DNA from: Hyphomicrobiales bacterium
GTDB lineage: Bacteria; Pseudomonadota; Alphaproteobacteria; Rhizobiales; Xanthobacteraceae
Assembly (NCBI GenBank): GCA_026400425.1
Contig: JAPLPC010000193.1
Span: 9,028 to 15,869, forward strand
DNA: 6,842 nt
Direction: 5' to 3'
The notes below the pieces were generated by a model. That model was not told the origin of the DNA. It worked only from the letters and a program-made list of their open reading frames with translations, and made no database searches. Below are positions 1 to 5,751 of this stretch, in pieces. Position 1 is the stretch's first letter, and every line of letters begins with the position of its first letter. The position numbers and the translations under genes were made by a program.

Positions 1-599
1 CGCGCGGCGATCACCGAGACTTCGCGCTCGAACGGGACGAAGGCCTCCAGGATGGCATCTTTGGTGCCGAGATCGTTCCAGACCTGATCGAGGTCGTCGC
101 CGTCGCGGATCATCGCCTGGCCTTTGCCATCATAGCCGAAACGACGCGTCTTGATGACGGCAGGCAGGCCCAGCTTCTTGACGGCATCGCGCAATTCACC
201 GGCGCTGGCAACGCCGGCATAGCCAGCGGTCACGATGCCGAGCCCGGTGACGAAATCCTTCTCGACGAGACGATCCTGCGTGGTTTTCAGGATGCTCTGA
301 GCCGGCAACACGGGGCGTCGCGCATCGAGGATCAGCGCCGTCGCGGCCGGGACGTTTTCGAATTCGTAGGTGATGACGTCGCAGTCATTGGCAAACAATT
401 CGAGCGCTTCGACATCGGCATATTCCGCACAAGTCGCATTCTGCACCACGTCGAAAGCCGGCGAATCCGGATCCGGCGAAAACACCTGGCATTTCAGGCC
501 GAGCCGCGCCGCCGCGAGCGCGAGCATGCGGCCGAGCTGGCCGCCGCCGAGAATACCGATCGTATCGCCGGGTTGCAGCACCTTGATCGCCGGAGTCAT
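1..599 (-). CDS. purK: PurK, N5-carboxyaminoimidazole ribonucleotide synthase (N-terminal part, cut by window edge)
   Basis: PurK is a cytosolic ATP-grasp enzyme that carboxylates 5-aminoimidazole ribonucleotide (AIR) on N5 with ATP and bicarbonate. PurE then rearranges the product to CAIR in de novo purine synthesis. Translating the minus strand from the ATG at 599-597 gives 199 codons without a stop. The N-terminal glycine-rich PurK signature GGGQLGRM is at residues 18-25, a TYEFENVP segment typical of PurK lies near residue 85, and the ATP-grasp loop KTRRFGYDGKGQ begins at residue 150. A segment EAFVPFEREVSVI follows just before the edge. Family members are about 355-370 residues, so roughly 55% is present and the C-terminal part is outside. 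The start overlaps the purE stop by one base (TAATG on the minus strand), the usual sign of translational coupling. The visible portion shows no defect. Confidence 0.95.
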   Translation of the reverse strand, partial: MTPAIKVLQPGDTIGILGGGQLGRMLALAAARLGLKCQVFSPDPDSPAFDVVQNATCAEYADVEALELFANDCDVITYEFENVPAATALILDARRPVLPAQSILKTTQDRLVEKDFVTGLGIVTAGYAGVASAGELRDAVKKLGLPAVIKTRRFGYDGKGQAMIRDGDDLDQVWNDLGTKDAILEAFVPFEREVSVIAA

Positions 600-1019
600 T
601 ACACCGCACCTTCCGGCTTGTCAGCGACGCTATCGGTCTGCGCCTGGCGCCAGGCTTTCAGGCGGGTCGCGAGTGCAACGTCATGCAAACCCAAGACGGA
701 GGCGGCAAGCAGCGCCGCATTGATAGCGCCAGGTTTGCCGATCGCCAGCGTGCCGACAGGAATACCGCCGGGCATCTGCACGATGGAATAAAGGGAATCG
801 ACCTGGCAGATGCGCAGCACCTCCGGCGCCGGCGATGATGATCTGGAATCCGGCAGCCTTGGCGCCTTTCGCGAACGAGACCAGCCGGTCCGGCGTGCGA
901 TGTGCCGAGACGATGCGGACGTCATGGGGGATGCCCAGCGCCGTCAGGGTTTCGGCGGCATGGCGCATGGTTTCCCAGTCGGACTGGCTTCCCATGATAA
1001 TGGCGACGGGCGCGGACAT
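599..1019 (-). pseudogene. purE: PurE, N5-CAIR mutase, disrupted by internal deletion and frameshift
   Basis: PurE (class I) converts N5-CAIR to CAIR. The gene is recognisable in two pieces in different frames. From the ATG at 1019 the first 73 residues match PurE: GSQSDW at 10-15, SAHRTP at 38-43 and AGAGGAAHLPG ending at 73, which carry the phosphate-binding and catalytic residues including His70. Directly after Pro72 the frame is lost. The C-terminal 67 residues (VDSLYSIVQMPGG..., then GTLAIGK) are encoded from 802 down to 602 in another frame, with stop TAA at 601-599. In intact PurE about 22 residues (the M-AA-T-PV-GVPV-S-L-G stretch) separate HLPG from VDSLYS. Here a single base separates the Pro72 codon from the Val codon, implying loss of about 68 bp. 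Translation in the first frame adds 39 foreign residues and stops at 683-681. Without the lesion the product would be about 162 residues, normal for the family. No strong Shine-Dalgarno sequence is visible. A sequencing or assembly error is the main alternative to a true pseudogene. Confidence 0.88.
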
Positions 1020-1311
1020 TCCGGTATTTTCTTTCGCGAATCCAGAAGGATAGCTGGAAATACAAGGATCGCCCCCTGCCGGGCAGGGAGCGTCTAACGA
1101 ATATCTCGTCAGTGATGACGGGACAGCCTTGTAACAAATCCGATGTAAAAGAAAACCCGATGCACCGGTACGGTACGGGCTCATTTTTGGCGGTTAGGTC
1201 CGTTGCGGTCGAAATCCGGCGGCAGGCCAGCATCGACTTCACGATGCCCTTGCGGCGGTGGACCCACACCGGGACGGCTCTCGACCAAGGTACCGTGCGC
1301 GACCTGGTGTC
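1020..1311. other. Leader/intergenic region upstream of purE
   Basis: These 292 bases lie between the stop of the minus-strand DUF465 gene and the purE start, all on the transcribed side of purE. They contain a GC-rich hairpin (1074-1088), a second short inverted repeat (1107-1120) and an imperfect inverted repeat at 1284-1308 (ACCAAGGT against ACCTGGT) just past the DUF465 stop. The last could end that transcript, although no T-run follows. I found no convincing -35/-10 pair for purE. An open minus-strand frame through here encodes nothing I recognise. Confidence 0.5.
1074..1088 (-). promoter_or_regulatory. GC-rich hairpin in purE leader
   Basis: CCCTGC (1074-1079) and GCAGGG (1083-1088) form a perfect six-pair GC-rich stem with a three-base CGG loop, 55 bases before the purE start on the transcribed strand. 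No run of T follows on either strand, so it is not a standard intrinsic terminator. It could be an RNA structure in the purE leader or a protein-binding palindrome. It resembles no riboswitch class that I know, and its role is unknown. Confidence 0.3.
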
Positions 1312-1518
1312 TCAGGCGATGATGTCAGGGGTGATCTGGTCGGAGATGATCGAGATGCGATCCCGCAATTGTAGCTTGCGCTTTTTCAGTCGCTGCAGCC
1401 GCAGCAGGTCAGGCGCGGGTGAGCGCTGCAAAGCGTCGATGGCCGCATCGAGGTCGCGATGATCTTGTTGCAATCGGGCCAATTCGGCAGGGAGTTCACG
1501 ATCTTCGTCGTCGTTCAT
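1312..1518 (-). CDS. Small DUF465 (YdcH-like) protein, 68 aa
   Basis: The 68-residue product is highly charged and predicted to be almost entirely alpha-helical. It has two helical segments, approximately residues 8-31 and 36-58, separated by a proline-containing turn (SPAPD). The second helix carries LKKRKLQLRDRI, the basic and hydrophobic pattern typical of DUF465 proteins, which have no established biochemical role. The start at 1518 (ATG) is the only plausible one, because codons upstream in frame offer no start near a ribosome site. Its own Shine-Dalgarno sequence is poor. It is transcribed towards purE and away from a second DUF465 gene at 1770, sharing the 251-bp gap between them. The stop is TGA at 1314-1312. 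Assignment to the family is firm; any function would be a guess. Confidence 0.85.
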   Translation of the reverse strand: MNDDEDRELPAELARLQQDHRDLDAAIDALQRSPAPDLLRLQRLKKRKLQLRDRISIISDQITPDIIA

Positions 1519-1644
1519 GATGTTCGCTGACTTGGCCCGCCAGTCCTCCGGCGAGAATCCTCAATACAACTATCGCCGGTGGGCGCCCGCTGCGCAAGCT
1601 ATCCGGTTCCGCCATTTTTGCGGCGCATTCCTTACGATTCGTTT

Positions 1645-1674
1645 TTCACGATATGCGGAGGACGGCGGTACAAT
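1645..1674 (+). promoter_or_regulatory. Candidate sigma-70-type promoter for the plus-strand DUF465 gene
   Basis: TTCACG at 1645-1650 matches four of six bases of the TTGACA -35 element. TACAAT at 1669-1674 matches five of six bases of the TATAAT -10 element. The spacing is 18 bases. Transcription would begin near 1681 and give a leader of about 90 bases before the ATG at 1770. This is a pattern match by eye only. Confidence 0.35.
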
Positions 1675-1757
1675 TTTCAAGACCCATCGACAGATGTCCA
1701 CTGTCATGTAGACTTCATCGTCCAACCGAATCCGAACTTTGGTTATCGCAAACTATC

Positions 1758-1763
1758 GAGGAG
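1758..1763 (+). promoter_or_regulatory. Strong Shine-Dalgarno site fixing the start of the plus-strand DUF465 gene
   Basis: GAGGAG at 1758-1763 is a near-perfect complement of the 16S rRNA 3' end and lies six bases before the ATG at 1770. It decides between this ATG and an in-frame ATG at 1653, which would add 39 residues lacking any family resemblance. Confidence 0.8.
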
Positions 1764-1769
1764 TTTCGA

Positions 1770-1952
1770 ATGGCACTTCAGGCGCATCTGGTCGAACTGG
1801 AACGCAAGCACAAGGTTCTCGAAACCGAATTGCACGATGCCATGCTGCATCTTTCCACCGACGATCTCCGCATCGTTGAACTCAAGCGCCGGAAACTGAT
1901 GCTCAAGGACGAGATCGAGCGGATCAGGCAGACCAAGACAACGCTGCACTGA
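1770..1952 (+). CDS. Small DUF465 (YdcH-like) protein, 60 aa
   Basis: The 60-residue product is predicted to be two amphipathic helices forming a helical hairpin, rich in Lys, Arg, Glu and Leu. Residues 1-27 begin MALQAHLVELERKHK, and residues 30-56 contain LRIVELKRRKLMLKDEI. The second helix aligns closely with the same region of the divergent neighbour (LRLQRLKKRKLQLRDRI), so the two are paralogues of the DUF465 family. The 60-residue form matches the usual family length, and the ATG at 1770 has an excellent Shine-Dalgarno site. DUF465 members are conserved across Proteobacteria but have no assigned activity. The gene ends with TGA at 1950-1952 and faces the oxidoreductase gene beyond a hairpin-bearing gap. 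Confidence 0.88.
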   Translation: MALQAHLVELERKHKVLETELHDAMLHLSTDDLRIVELKRRKLMLKDEIERIRQTKTTLH

Positions 1953-2021
1953 CAACCCAACGACAATCCCTGTCGAAGACAGTCCCTGACGCGACGCTCA
2001 ACACATGACATGCGCAGGTTA

Positions 2022-2056
2022 GCGTGGTGGCGTCACACAGTGATGACGCTCCACGC
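2022..2056. terminator. Bulged stem-loop between convergent genes, possible bidirectional terminator
   Basis: GCGTGG (2022-2027) pairs with CCACGC (2051-2056), and GCGTCA (2030-2035) pairs with TGACGC (2044-2049). The two stems are joined through a small asymmetric internal loop (TG against T) and capped by an eight-base loop, giving 12 pairs in all. It lies in the 184-bp gap between the DUF465 gene ending at 1952 and the oxidoreductase gene whose stop is at 2139-2137, so it could end transcripts from both sides. Neither side has a T-run, so it is not a textbook intrinsic terminator. A shorter hairpin, CTGTC-GAA-GACAG, lies at 1970-1982. Confidence 0.45.
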
Positions 2057-2136
2057 CTTCGCTCTTGCGACGAAGTGATCTGACAAGATGGTTGGGCCAG
2101 ATCGCTTCGGACGCGGGCGCGGATCGACGACGCGGG

Positions 2137-3246
2137 CTACGACCCGAGCCCCGCTACGTCGGCGACATGATCGGCAATCGCCAGCGACGATGTCAGGCCT
2201 GGCGACTCGATGCCGAACAGGTTGACGAGGCCAGGGATGCCATGCAGCTGCGGGCCCTGGATCATGAAATCCTGCGTGGCCACGGCAGGCGGCACGATTT
2301 TCGGGCGTATCCCGGAATAGCTCGGCATCAGGGCGCCATCCGGCAATGATGGCCAGTAGCGGCGGATCGCGGGATAGAAGCGTTCGCCGCGCGCCGGATC
2401 CACTTCATAGTCGATGCGATCCACCCATTCGACATCGGGGCCGAACCGCGCCTGTCCGGCGAGATCGAGTGTCAGATGCACGCCGAGACCGCCTGGCTCC
2501 GGCACCGGATAGATCAGGCGCGCAAACGGTGCCTTGACGTTACAACTGAAGTAACAACCCTTGGCGAGATAGGCCGGCGGAATCAGATCGAGCGGCATGC
2601 CCTCGAGCAGACGCGCGATCATGGTCGCGGAAAGGCCTGCGGCATTGACCAGCAGGTCGCAGCCCAGCGTCATCGGCGCGTCGCCGCCGACTTCGATCTC
2701 GAAACCTTCGGGCGTCACACGGCCGCGTGCGAACGGGGCGAGAAAAGCGAAGGCAGCGCCGGCGGTTTCGGCCTCGCCGCGCAGCGACAGCATATAAGAA
2801 TGGCTATCGATGATGCCGGTGGAGGGCGACAGCAGTGCGGCCTCGCAAGCCAATGCAGGCTCCAGCGCGCGGGCCTCGTCGCCGGACAGCATCTGCAGGT
2901 CGGCGACACCATTGGCTTCCGCATGCGCCTTGATCGCCGCGAGCTTGTTCATCTCCTCCGGCCGCGTCGCCACGATCAGCTTGCCGCAATTGCTGTTCGG
3001 GATGCCGCGCTCGCGGCAGTATTCGTAGAGCTGATGCTTGCCGGCGACGCAGAGCTTGGCCATCAGACTTCCTGCGGCATAGTAGATGCCGGCATGGATC
3101 ACTTCGCTGTTGCGCGAGGATGTCACGGTGCCGATGGCATCCGCCGCTTCGAGGACGATCACTTCACGCCCGGCTTGGGCGAGCCGCCGGGCAATGGCAA
3201 GGCCGACGACGCCGGCCCCGATGACGATGCAGTCCACCCTGTCCAT
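2137..3246 (-). CDS. FAD-dependent oxidoreductase, L-2-hydroxyglutarate oxidase (LhgO/L2HGDH) family
   Basis: The 369-residue protein belongs to the DAO-type FAD oxidoreductases. The N-terminal Rossmann fold has the dinucleotide motif GAGVVG at residues 10-15 and the ribose-binding acid Glu33 after the second strand (VIVLE). A segment S44-Y56 (SRNSEVIHAGIYY) followed by AGSLMAKLCVAGK and CGKLIVA is the hallmark of the L-2-hydroxyglutarate dehydrogenase branch. The C-terminus has the usual FAD-contacting pieces GIRPK and FGIESPGLTSSLAIA. Known relatives oxidise L-2-hydroxyglutarate to 2-oxoglutarate and pass electrons to quinone or oxygen, cleaning up a metabolic by-product. The exact substrate here is inferred. 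At 369 residues it is shorter than E. coli LhgO (about 420) but complete. No signal peptide or membrane segment is seen. The gene is monocistronic, divergent from the c-di-GMP gene and convergent with the DUF465 gene. The Shine-Dalgarno sequence before the ATG at 3246 is poor. Confidence 0.88.
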   Translation of the reverse strand: MDRVDCIVIGAGVVGLAIARRLAQAGREVIVLEAADAIGTVTSSRNSEVIHAGIYYAAGSLMAKLCVAGKHQLYEYCRERGIPNSNCGKLIVATRPEEMNKLAAIKAHAEANGVADLQMLSGDEARALEPALACEAALLSPSTGIIDSHSYMLSLRGEAETAGAAFAFLAPFARGRVTPEGFEIEVGGDAPMTLGCDLLVNAAGLSATMIARLLEGMPLDLIPPAYLAKGCYFSCNVKAPFARLIYPVPEPGGLGVHLTLDLAGQARFGPDVEWVDRIDYEVDPARGERFYPAIRRYWPSLPDGALMPSYSGIRPKIVPPAVATQDFMIQGPQLHGIPGLVNLFGIESPGLTSSLAIADHVADVAGLGS

Positions 3247-3280
3247 TCGGTCTCAGGTCCCATTCAGTCCGGCGGCGCCG

Positions 3281-3309
3281 ATTAGCGAAGCATTAAGCAT
3301 CCGAAGCAA
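3281..3309 (-). promoter_or_regulatory. Candidate promoter for the LhgO-family gene
   Basis: Read on the minus strand, TTGCTT (3309-3304) and GCTAAT (3286-3281) are spaced by exactly 17 bases and match three and four bases of the sigma-70 consensus respectively. Transcription would start near 3274, leaving a leader of about 28 bases to the ATG at 3246. The direct repeat CGAAGCA overlaps it. Confidence 0.35.
3282..3296 (+). promoter_or_regulatory. CtrA-like binding motif (TTAG-N7-TTAA)
   Basis: TTAG (3282-3285), seven bases, then TTAA (3293-3296) differs at one position from the alphaproteobacterial CtrA consensus TTAA-N7-TTAA. It lies inside the predicted core promoter of the minus-strand oxidoreductase gene and about 120 bases before the start of the c-di-GMP enzyme gene. 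A single near-match can arise by chance, so this is a suggestion only. Confidence 0.25.
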
Positions 3310-3363
3310 ATACATGTCGTTTCGGCCGTTTGGTCATGCTGCATTCAGCCGCATTTACCCGAT

Positions 3364-3369
3364 TAAAAT
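3364..3369 (+). promoter_or_regulatory. -10-like hexamer upstream of the GGDEF-EAL gene
   Basis: TAAAAT at 3364-3369 matches five of six bases of TATAAT, and only a weak -35 (TGCATT, 3340-3345, 18-base spacing) can be paired with it. If real, transcription starts near 3376. That excludes the upstream in-frame TTG (3330) and ATG (3336) and supports the ATG at 3414 as the translation start. Confidence 0.3.
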
Positions 3370-3413
3370 ACCTGCGGCGGAACACTGCCATCCTGCGAAT
3401 ACGCGGGTGTGCA

Positions 3414-5693
3414 ATGACTGGCAAGATGGAGCGTGTGAACAACTGGGCGACCGGATGCGCCAGCGCCTTCGCTTGCCTGTTGATCGCCGTGCGCAGCGCT
3501 GCTGCCGGGACGGAGGCAGCCCCCACCACATCGATGCATGATCCGTATTTCATCTGGAACGTCGTCCTCGGCGGTCTGGTGATCGGCGCCTTCATCACCG
3601 CGATCGTATTCTGGGTCGCGTCCGCGCTGCGCAGCGTGCAGCGCCAGCAGCAACAGCGCAACGAATTCGTCGGCTCGGCGCTCAATCACCTCGGTCAGGG
3701 CGTCGTCATGCTCGATGCACAGCGATGCGTGGTGTTCTGCAACGATCGCTATCTCGAGATCTACAATCTCTCGCGCGCCGATATCAAGCGGGGCATGACG
3801 GGGGCGGGTCTTCGCACGCTGCGCCGTGAGCGTGGCATGGCCGATATCAACGAAGAGTCCAATTTCGATCAGGCGATGGAGGCAGGTGGCTATGTCGCCG
3901 CATTGCCGGGCGAACGCTTCGTGCATGTCAAGTTCAACCGGTTGCCCAATGGCGGCTGGATCGGCATTCACGAAGACTGCACCCAGCAACGCCGGATGCA
4001 GAATGAGCTGGCGAACACCAAACAGTTCCAGCAGACGGTGCTCGACAATATCCCGGTCTCGTTGATGGTGCAGGAAGTGGCGACCGGCCGCTATCTGTTC
4101 GCCAACCGCAATGCCGAGGTGATCCTGCGTTGCCGTCGCGAGGATGCAATCGGCAAGACCGTTCCGGAAATGCTGCGGCCCGAAGAGGCCCGGATCATCG
4201 TTGCGCGCGATCAAGCCGCGATCAGCAGCCACGCCCCGGTGGCAGAGGAGCATCCGATCTCGACGAATGACGGTTTGCGTCTATTCCTCACCCGTCGCGT
4301 GACGGTTTTGGACGACAACGGCAGGCCGCGATATCTGATCAAGACTCATGAAGACGTCACCGATCGCCGCCAAACCGAGGCGAAAATGGCGCATATGGCC
4401 TATCACGACGGCCTCACCGATCTGCCCAATCGCACGGCCTTCCTGCAGGCGCTGACACAGATGATCGACGCCTGCACCGACGCCGAGGAAGCCTTCGCCG
4501 TGCTGTCGATCGATCTCGACGGCCTCAAGGAAATCAACGATGTGTTCGGCCACGCCACCGGCGACAGGCTGCTCAAGGACGTCTCGGCCCGAATCGAGGC
4601 CGCTGTGGGCGGCGGCGTGGTCGCCCGCCTCGGTGGCGACGAATTCGGAGTGATTATCGATGGCCTGCAGCCGCAGGTCGGACAGGCACTGGCGGAACGG
4701 ATCGCAGCCGCGCTGGCCTTGCCATTCCCGATCGACGGGAAGTCGGTGGGTGTTGCGGTAACGACCGGGATTTCGCTGTTTCCGCGCGACGGGCGCGATG
4801 CCGCAGCGTTGCTGGCCAATTCCGGCGCAGCTTTGTTTCGCGCCAAATCGCGCTCCCGCGGGTCGATCAGCGTGTTCGAGCCCGAGATGGATCGCCAGTT
4901 GCGCGATCGCCGCGTGCTGCATCAGGACCTGTCCACGGCGATCCGCAATGGTGAATTGTCGCTGCACTATCAACCGCAGGCCCGTGCCAGCGGACAAATC
5001 CGCGATGCCGATATCACCGGCTTCGAGGCGCTGGCGCGATGGATTCATCCGACCCGCGGTTTCGTCTCGCCGGCCGATTTCATTCCGCTTGCGGAAGAAA
5101 GCGGGCTGATCGTCGAGATGGGCGAATGGATCCTGCGTCAGGCCTGTCGCGAGGCAGCGTCCTGGGCGGTGCCGCTACAGGTCGCCGTCAACCTGTCGCC
5201 GGCGCAGTTCGTACGCGGTGACGTAGTGGGCGTCGTGCACACGATCCTGCTGGAAACCGGCCTGACACCGAGCCGGTTGGAGCTGGAAATCACCGAAGGC
5301 GTGCTGATCGAGGATTTCGACCGCGGCGTCGGCGTGCTGCGGCGTCTGAAGGCGCTGGGTGTGCGCATATCGATGGACGATTTCGGCTCCGGCTATTCGT
5401 CGCTGACCTACCTGCAGGCCTTCCCGTTCGACACCATCAAGATCGACCGCGCCTTTGTGATGCATCTGGAGAGCAATCCGCAATCCGCAGCCATCGTCAA
5501 GGCGGTGATCGGGCTCGGCCATGGCCTCGGGGTTTCGATCGTGGCCGAAGGCGTCGAGACACAGGAACAGCTGCAATTCCTCGCCGAGGAAGGCTGCGAT
5601 GGCGTGCAGGGCTATTTCATCGGTCGCCCGGCACCGATCGTGCAATATGCTGCGCTGGTGAGCAAAGCCTGCGACGTGCGCATGGCCGGCTAG
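3414..5693 (+). CDS. Membrane-anchored PAS-PAS-GGDEF-EAL c-di-GMP cyclase/phosphodiesterase
   Basis: This 759-residue inner-membrane signalling protein can in principle make and degrade cyclic di-GMP. A hydrophobic N-terminus (residues 11-26, possible signal cleavage after Ala31) is followed by a short polar stretch and a transmembrane helix (46-72). A Gln/Arg-rich linker leads to a PAS_7-like domain (about 83-195; NHLGQGVVMLDAQ, then FCNDRYLEIYNL) and a second PAS domain (about 200-325; VLDNIPVSLM, RYLFANRNAE). The GGDEF domain (about 325-485) has DGLTDLPNR and an intact GGDEF at 407-411. It has no RxxD inhibitory site: VGGG occupies that place. The EAL domain (about 500-750) keeps EAL at 538-540, NLSPAQF, ELEITEG, DDFGSGYSSL from 655, KIDRAFV, EGVE at 712-715 and QGYF, so phosphodiesterase activity is expected. 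ATG 3414 was chosen because the 28 extra residues from TTG 3330 have no family character. Its Shine-Dalgarno sequence is weak. The gene stands alone, 58 bases before potG. Confidence 0.93.
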   Translation: MTGKMERVNNWATGCASAFACLLIAVRSAAAGTEAAPTTSMHDPYFIWNVVLGGLVIGAFITAIVFWVASALRSVQRQQQQRNEFVGSALNHLGQGVVMLDAQRCVVFCNDRYLEIYNLSRADIKRGMTGAGLRTLRRERGMADINEESNFDQAMEAGGYVAALPGERFVHVKFNRLPNGGWIGIHEDCTQQRRMQNELANTKQFQQTVLDNIPVSLMVQEVATGRYLFANRNAEVILRCRREDAIGKTVPEMLRPEEARIIVARDQAAISSHAPVAEEHPISTNDGLRLFLTRRVTVLDDNGRPRYLIKTHEDVTDRRQTEAKMAHMAYHDGLTDLPNRTAFLQALTQMIDACTDAEEAFAVLSIDLDGLKEINDVFGHATGDRLLKDVSARIEAAVGGGVVARLGGDEFGVIIDGLQPQVGQALAERIAAALALPFPIDGKSVGVAVTTGISLFPRDGRDAAALLANSGAALFRAKSRSRGSISVFEPEMDRQLRDRRVLHQDLSTAIRNGELSLHYQPQARASGQIRDADITGFEALARWIHPTRGFVSPADFIPLAEESGLIVEMGEWILRQACREAASWAVPLQVAVNLSPAQFVRGDVVGVVHTILLETGLTPSRLELEITEGVLIEDFDRGVGVLRRLKALGVRISMDDFGSGYSSLTYLQAFPFDTIKIDRAFVMHLESNPQSAAIVKAVIGLGHGLGVSIVAEGVETQEQLQFLAEEGCDGVQGYFIGRPAPIVQYAALVSKACDVRMAG

Positions 5694-5751
5694 ACGGCTC
5701 ACCATGACGCGTGTTGTTCCGTTGCGCGCGATCATGCTCTAGTTTGCGGGC

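Larger units (their letters stand above)
1519..1769. other. Divergent promoter region between two DUF465 genes
   Basis: This 251-bp non-coding gap separates two divergent DUF465 genes, so both should be transcribed from here. On the plus side there is a candidate promoter (1645-1674) and a clear ribosome-binding site. On the minus side a weak pair is visible: TTGCGC (reading minus, around 1597-1592) followed after 17 bases by GATAGT (about 1574-1569). A small inverted repeat, GACAG (1689-1693) with CTGTC (1701-1705), lies in the predicted leader of the plus-strand gene. Base composition is less GC-rich here than in the flanking genes. Confidence 0.5.
3247..3413. other. Divergent promoter region (oxidoreductase / c-di-GMP enzyme)
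   Basis: This 167-bp gap should hold promoters for both flanking genes. Locally AT-richer blocks lie around 3281-3310 and 3351-3370. The heptamer CGAAGCA occurs twice as a direct repeat (3286-3292 and 3302-3308, 16 bases apart). A minus-strand promoter candidate, a CtrA-like motif and a plus-strand -10-like hexamer are listed separately. No terminator or small ORF is evident. Confidence 0.5.

Noticed and set aside
795..810. Programmed ribosomal frameshifting in purE
   Set aside because: No slippery heptamer or downstream structure is evident at the junction, and slipping could not restore the roughly 22 missing core residues.
681..1184. Extended purE start giving 55 extra N-terminal residues
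   Set aside because: PurE proteins begin a few residues before the VAIIMGS strand, as from the ATG at 1019. The extension has no family resemblance and crosses the leader hairpins.
922..1269. Minus-strand open frame across the purE leader
   Set aside because: It overlaps the start of purE in another frame, lacks a ribosome site and shows no family features. Its length is explained by GC content.
1110..2048. Eleven-base string CAGTGATGACG present at both 1110-1120 and 2038-2048
   Set aside because: A few identical 11-mers are expected by chance in a window of this size, and the surrounding sequence is not shared, so it is not evidence of a repeat family.
2476..3285. Open frame of 269 codons on the plus strand opposite the oxidoreductase
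   Set aside because: The opposite strand encodes a full FAD oxidoreductase with clear motifs. This translation is low-complexity and matches nothing.
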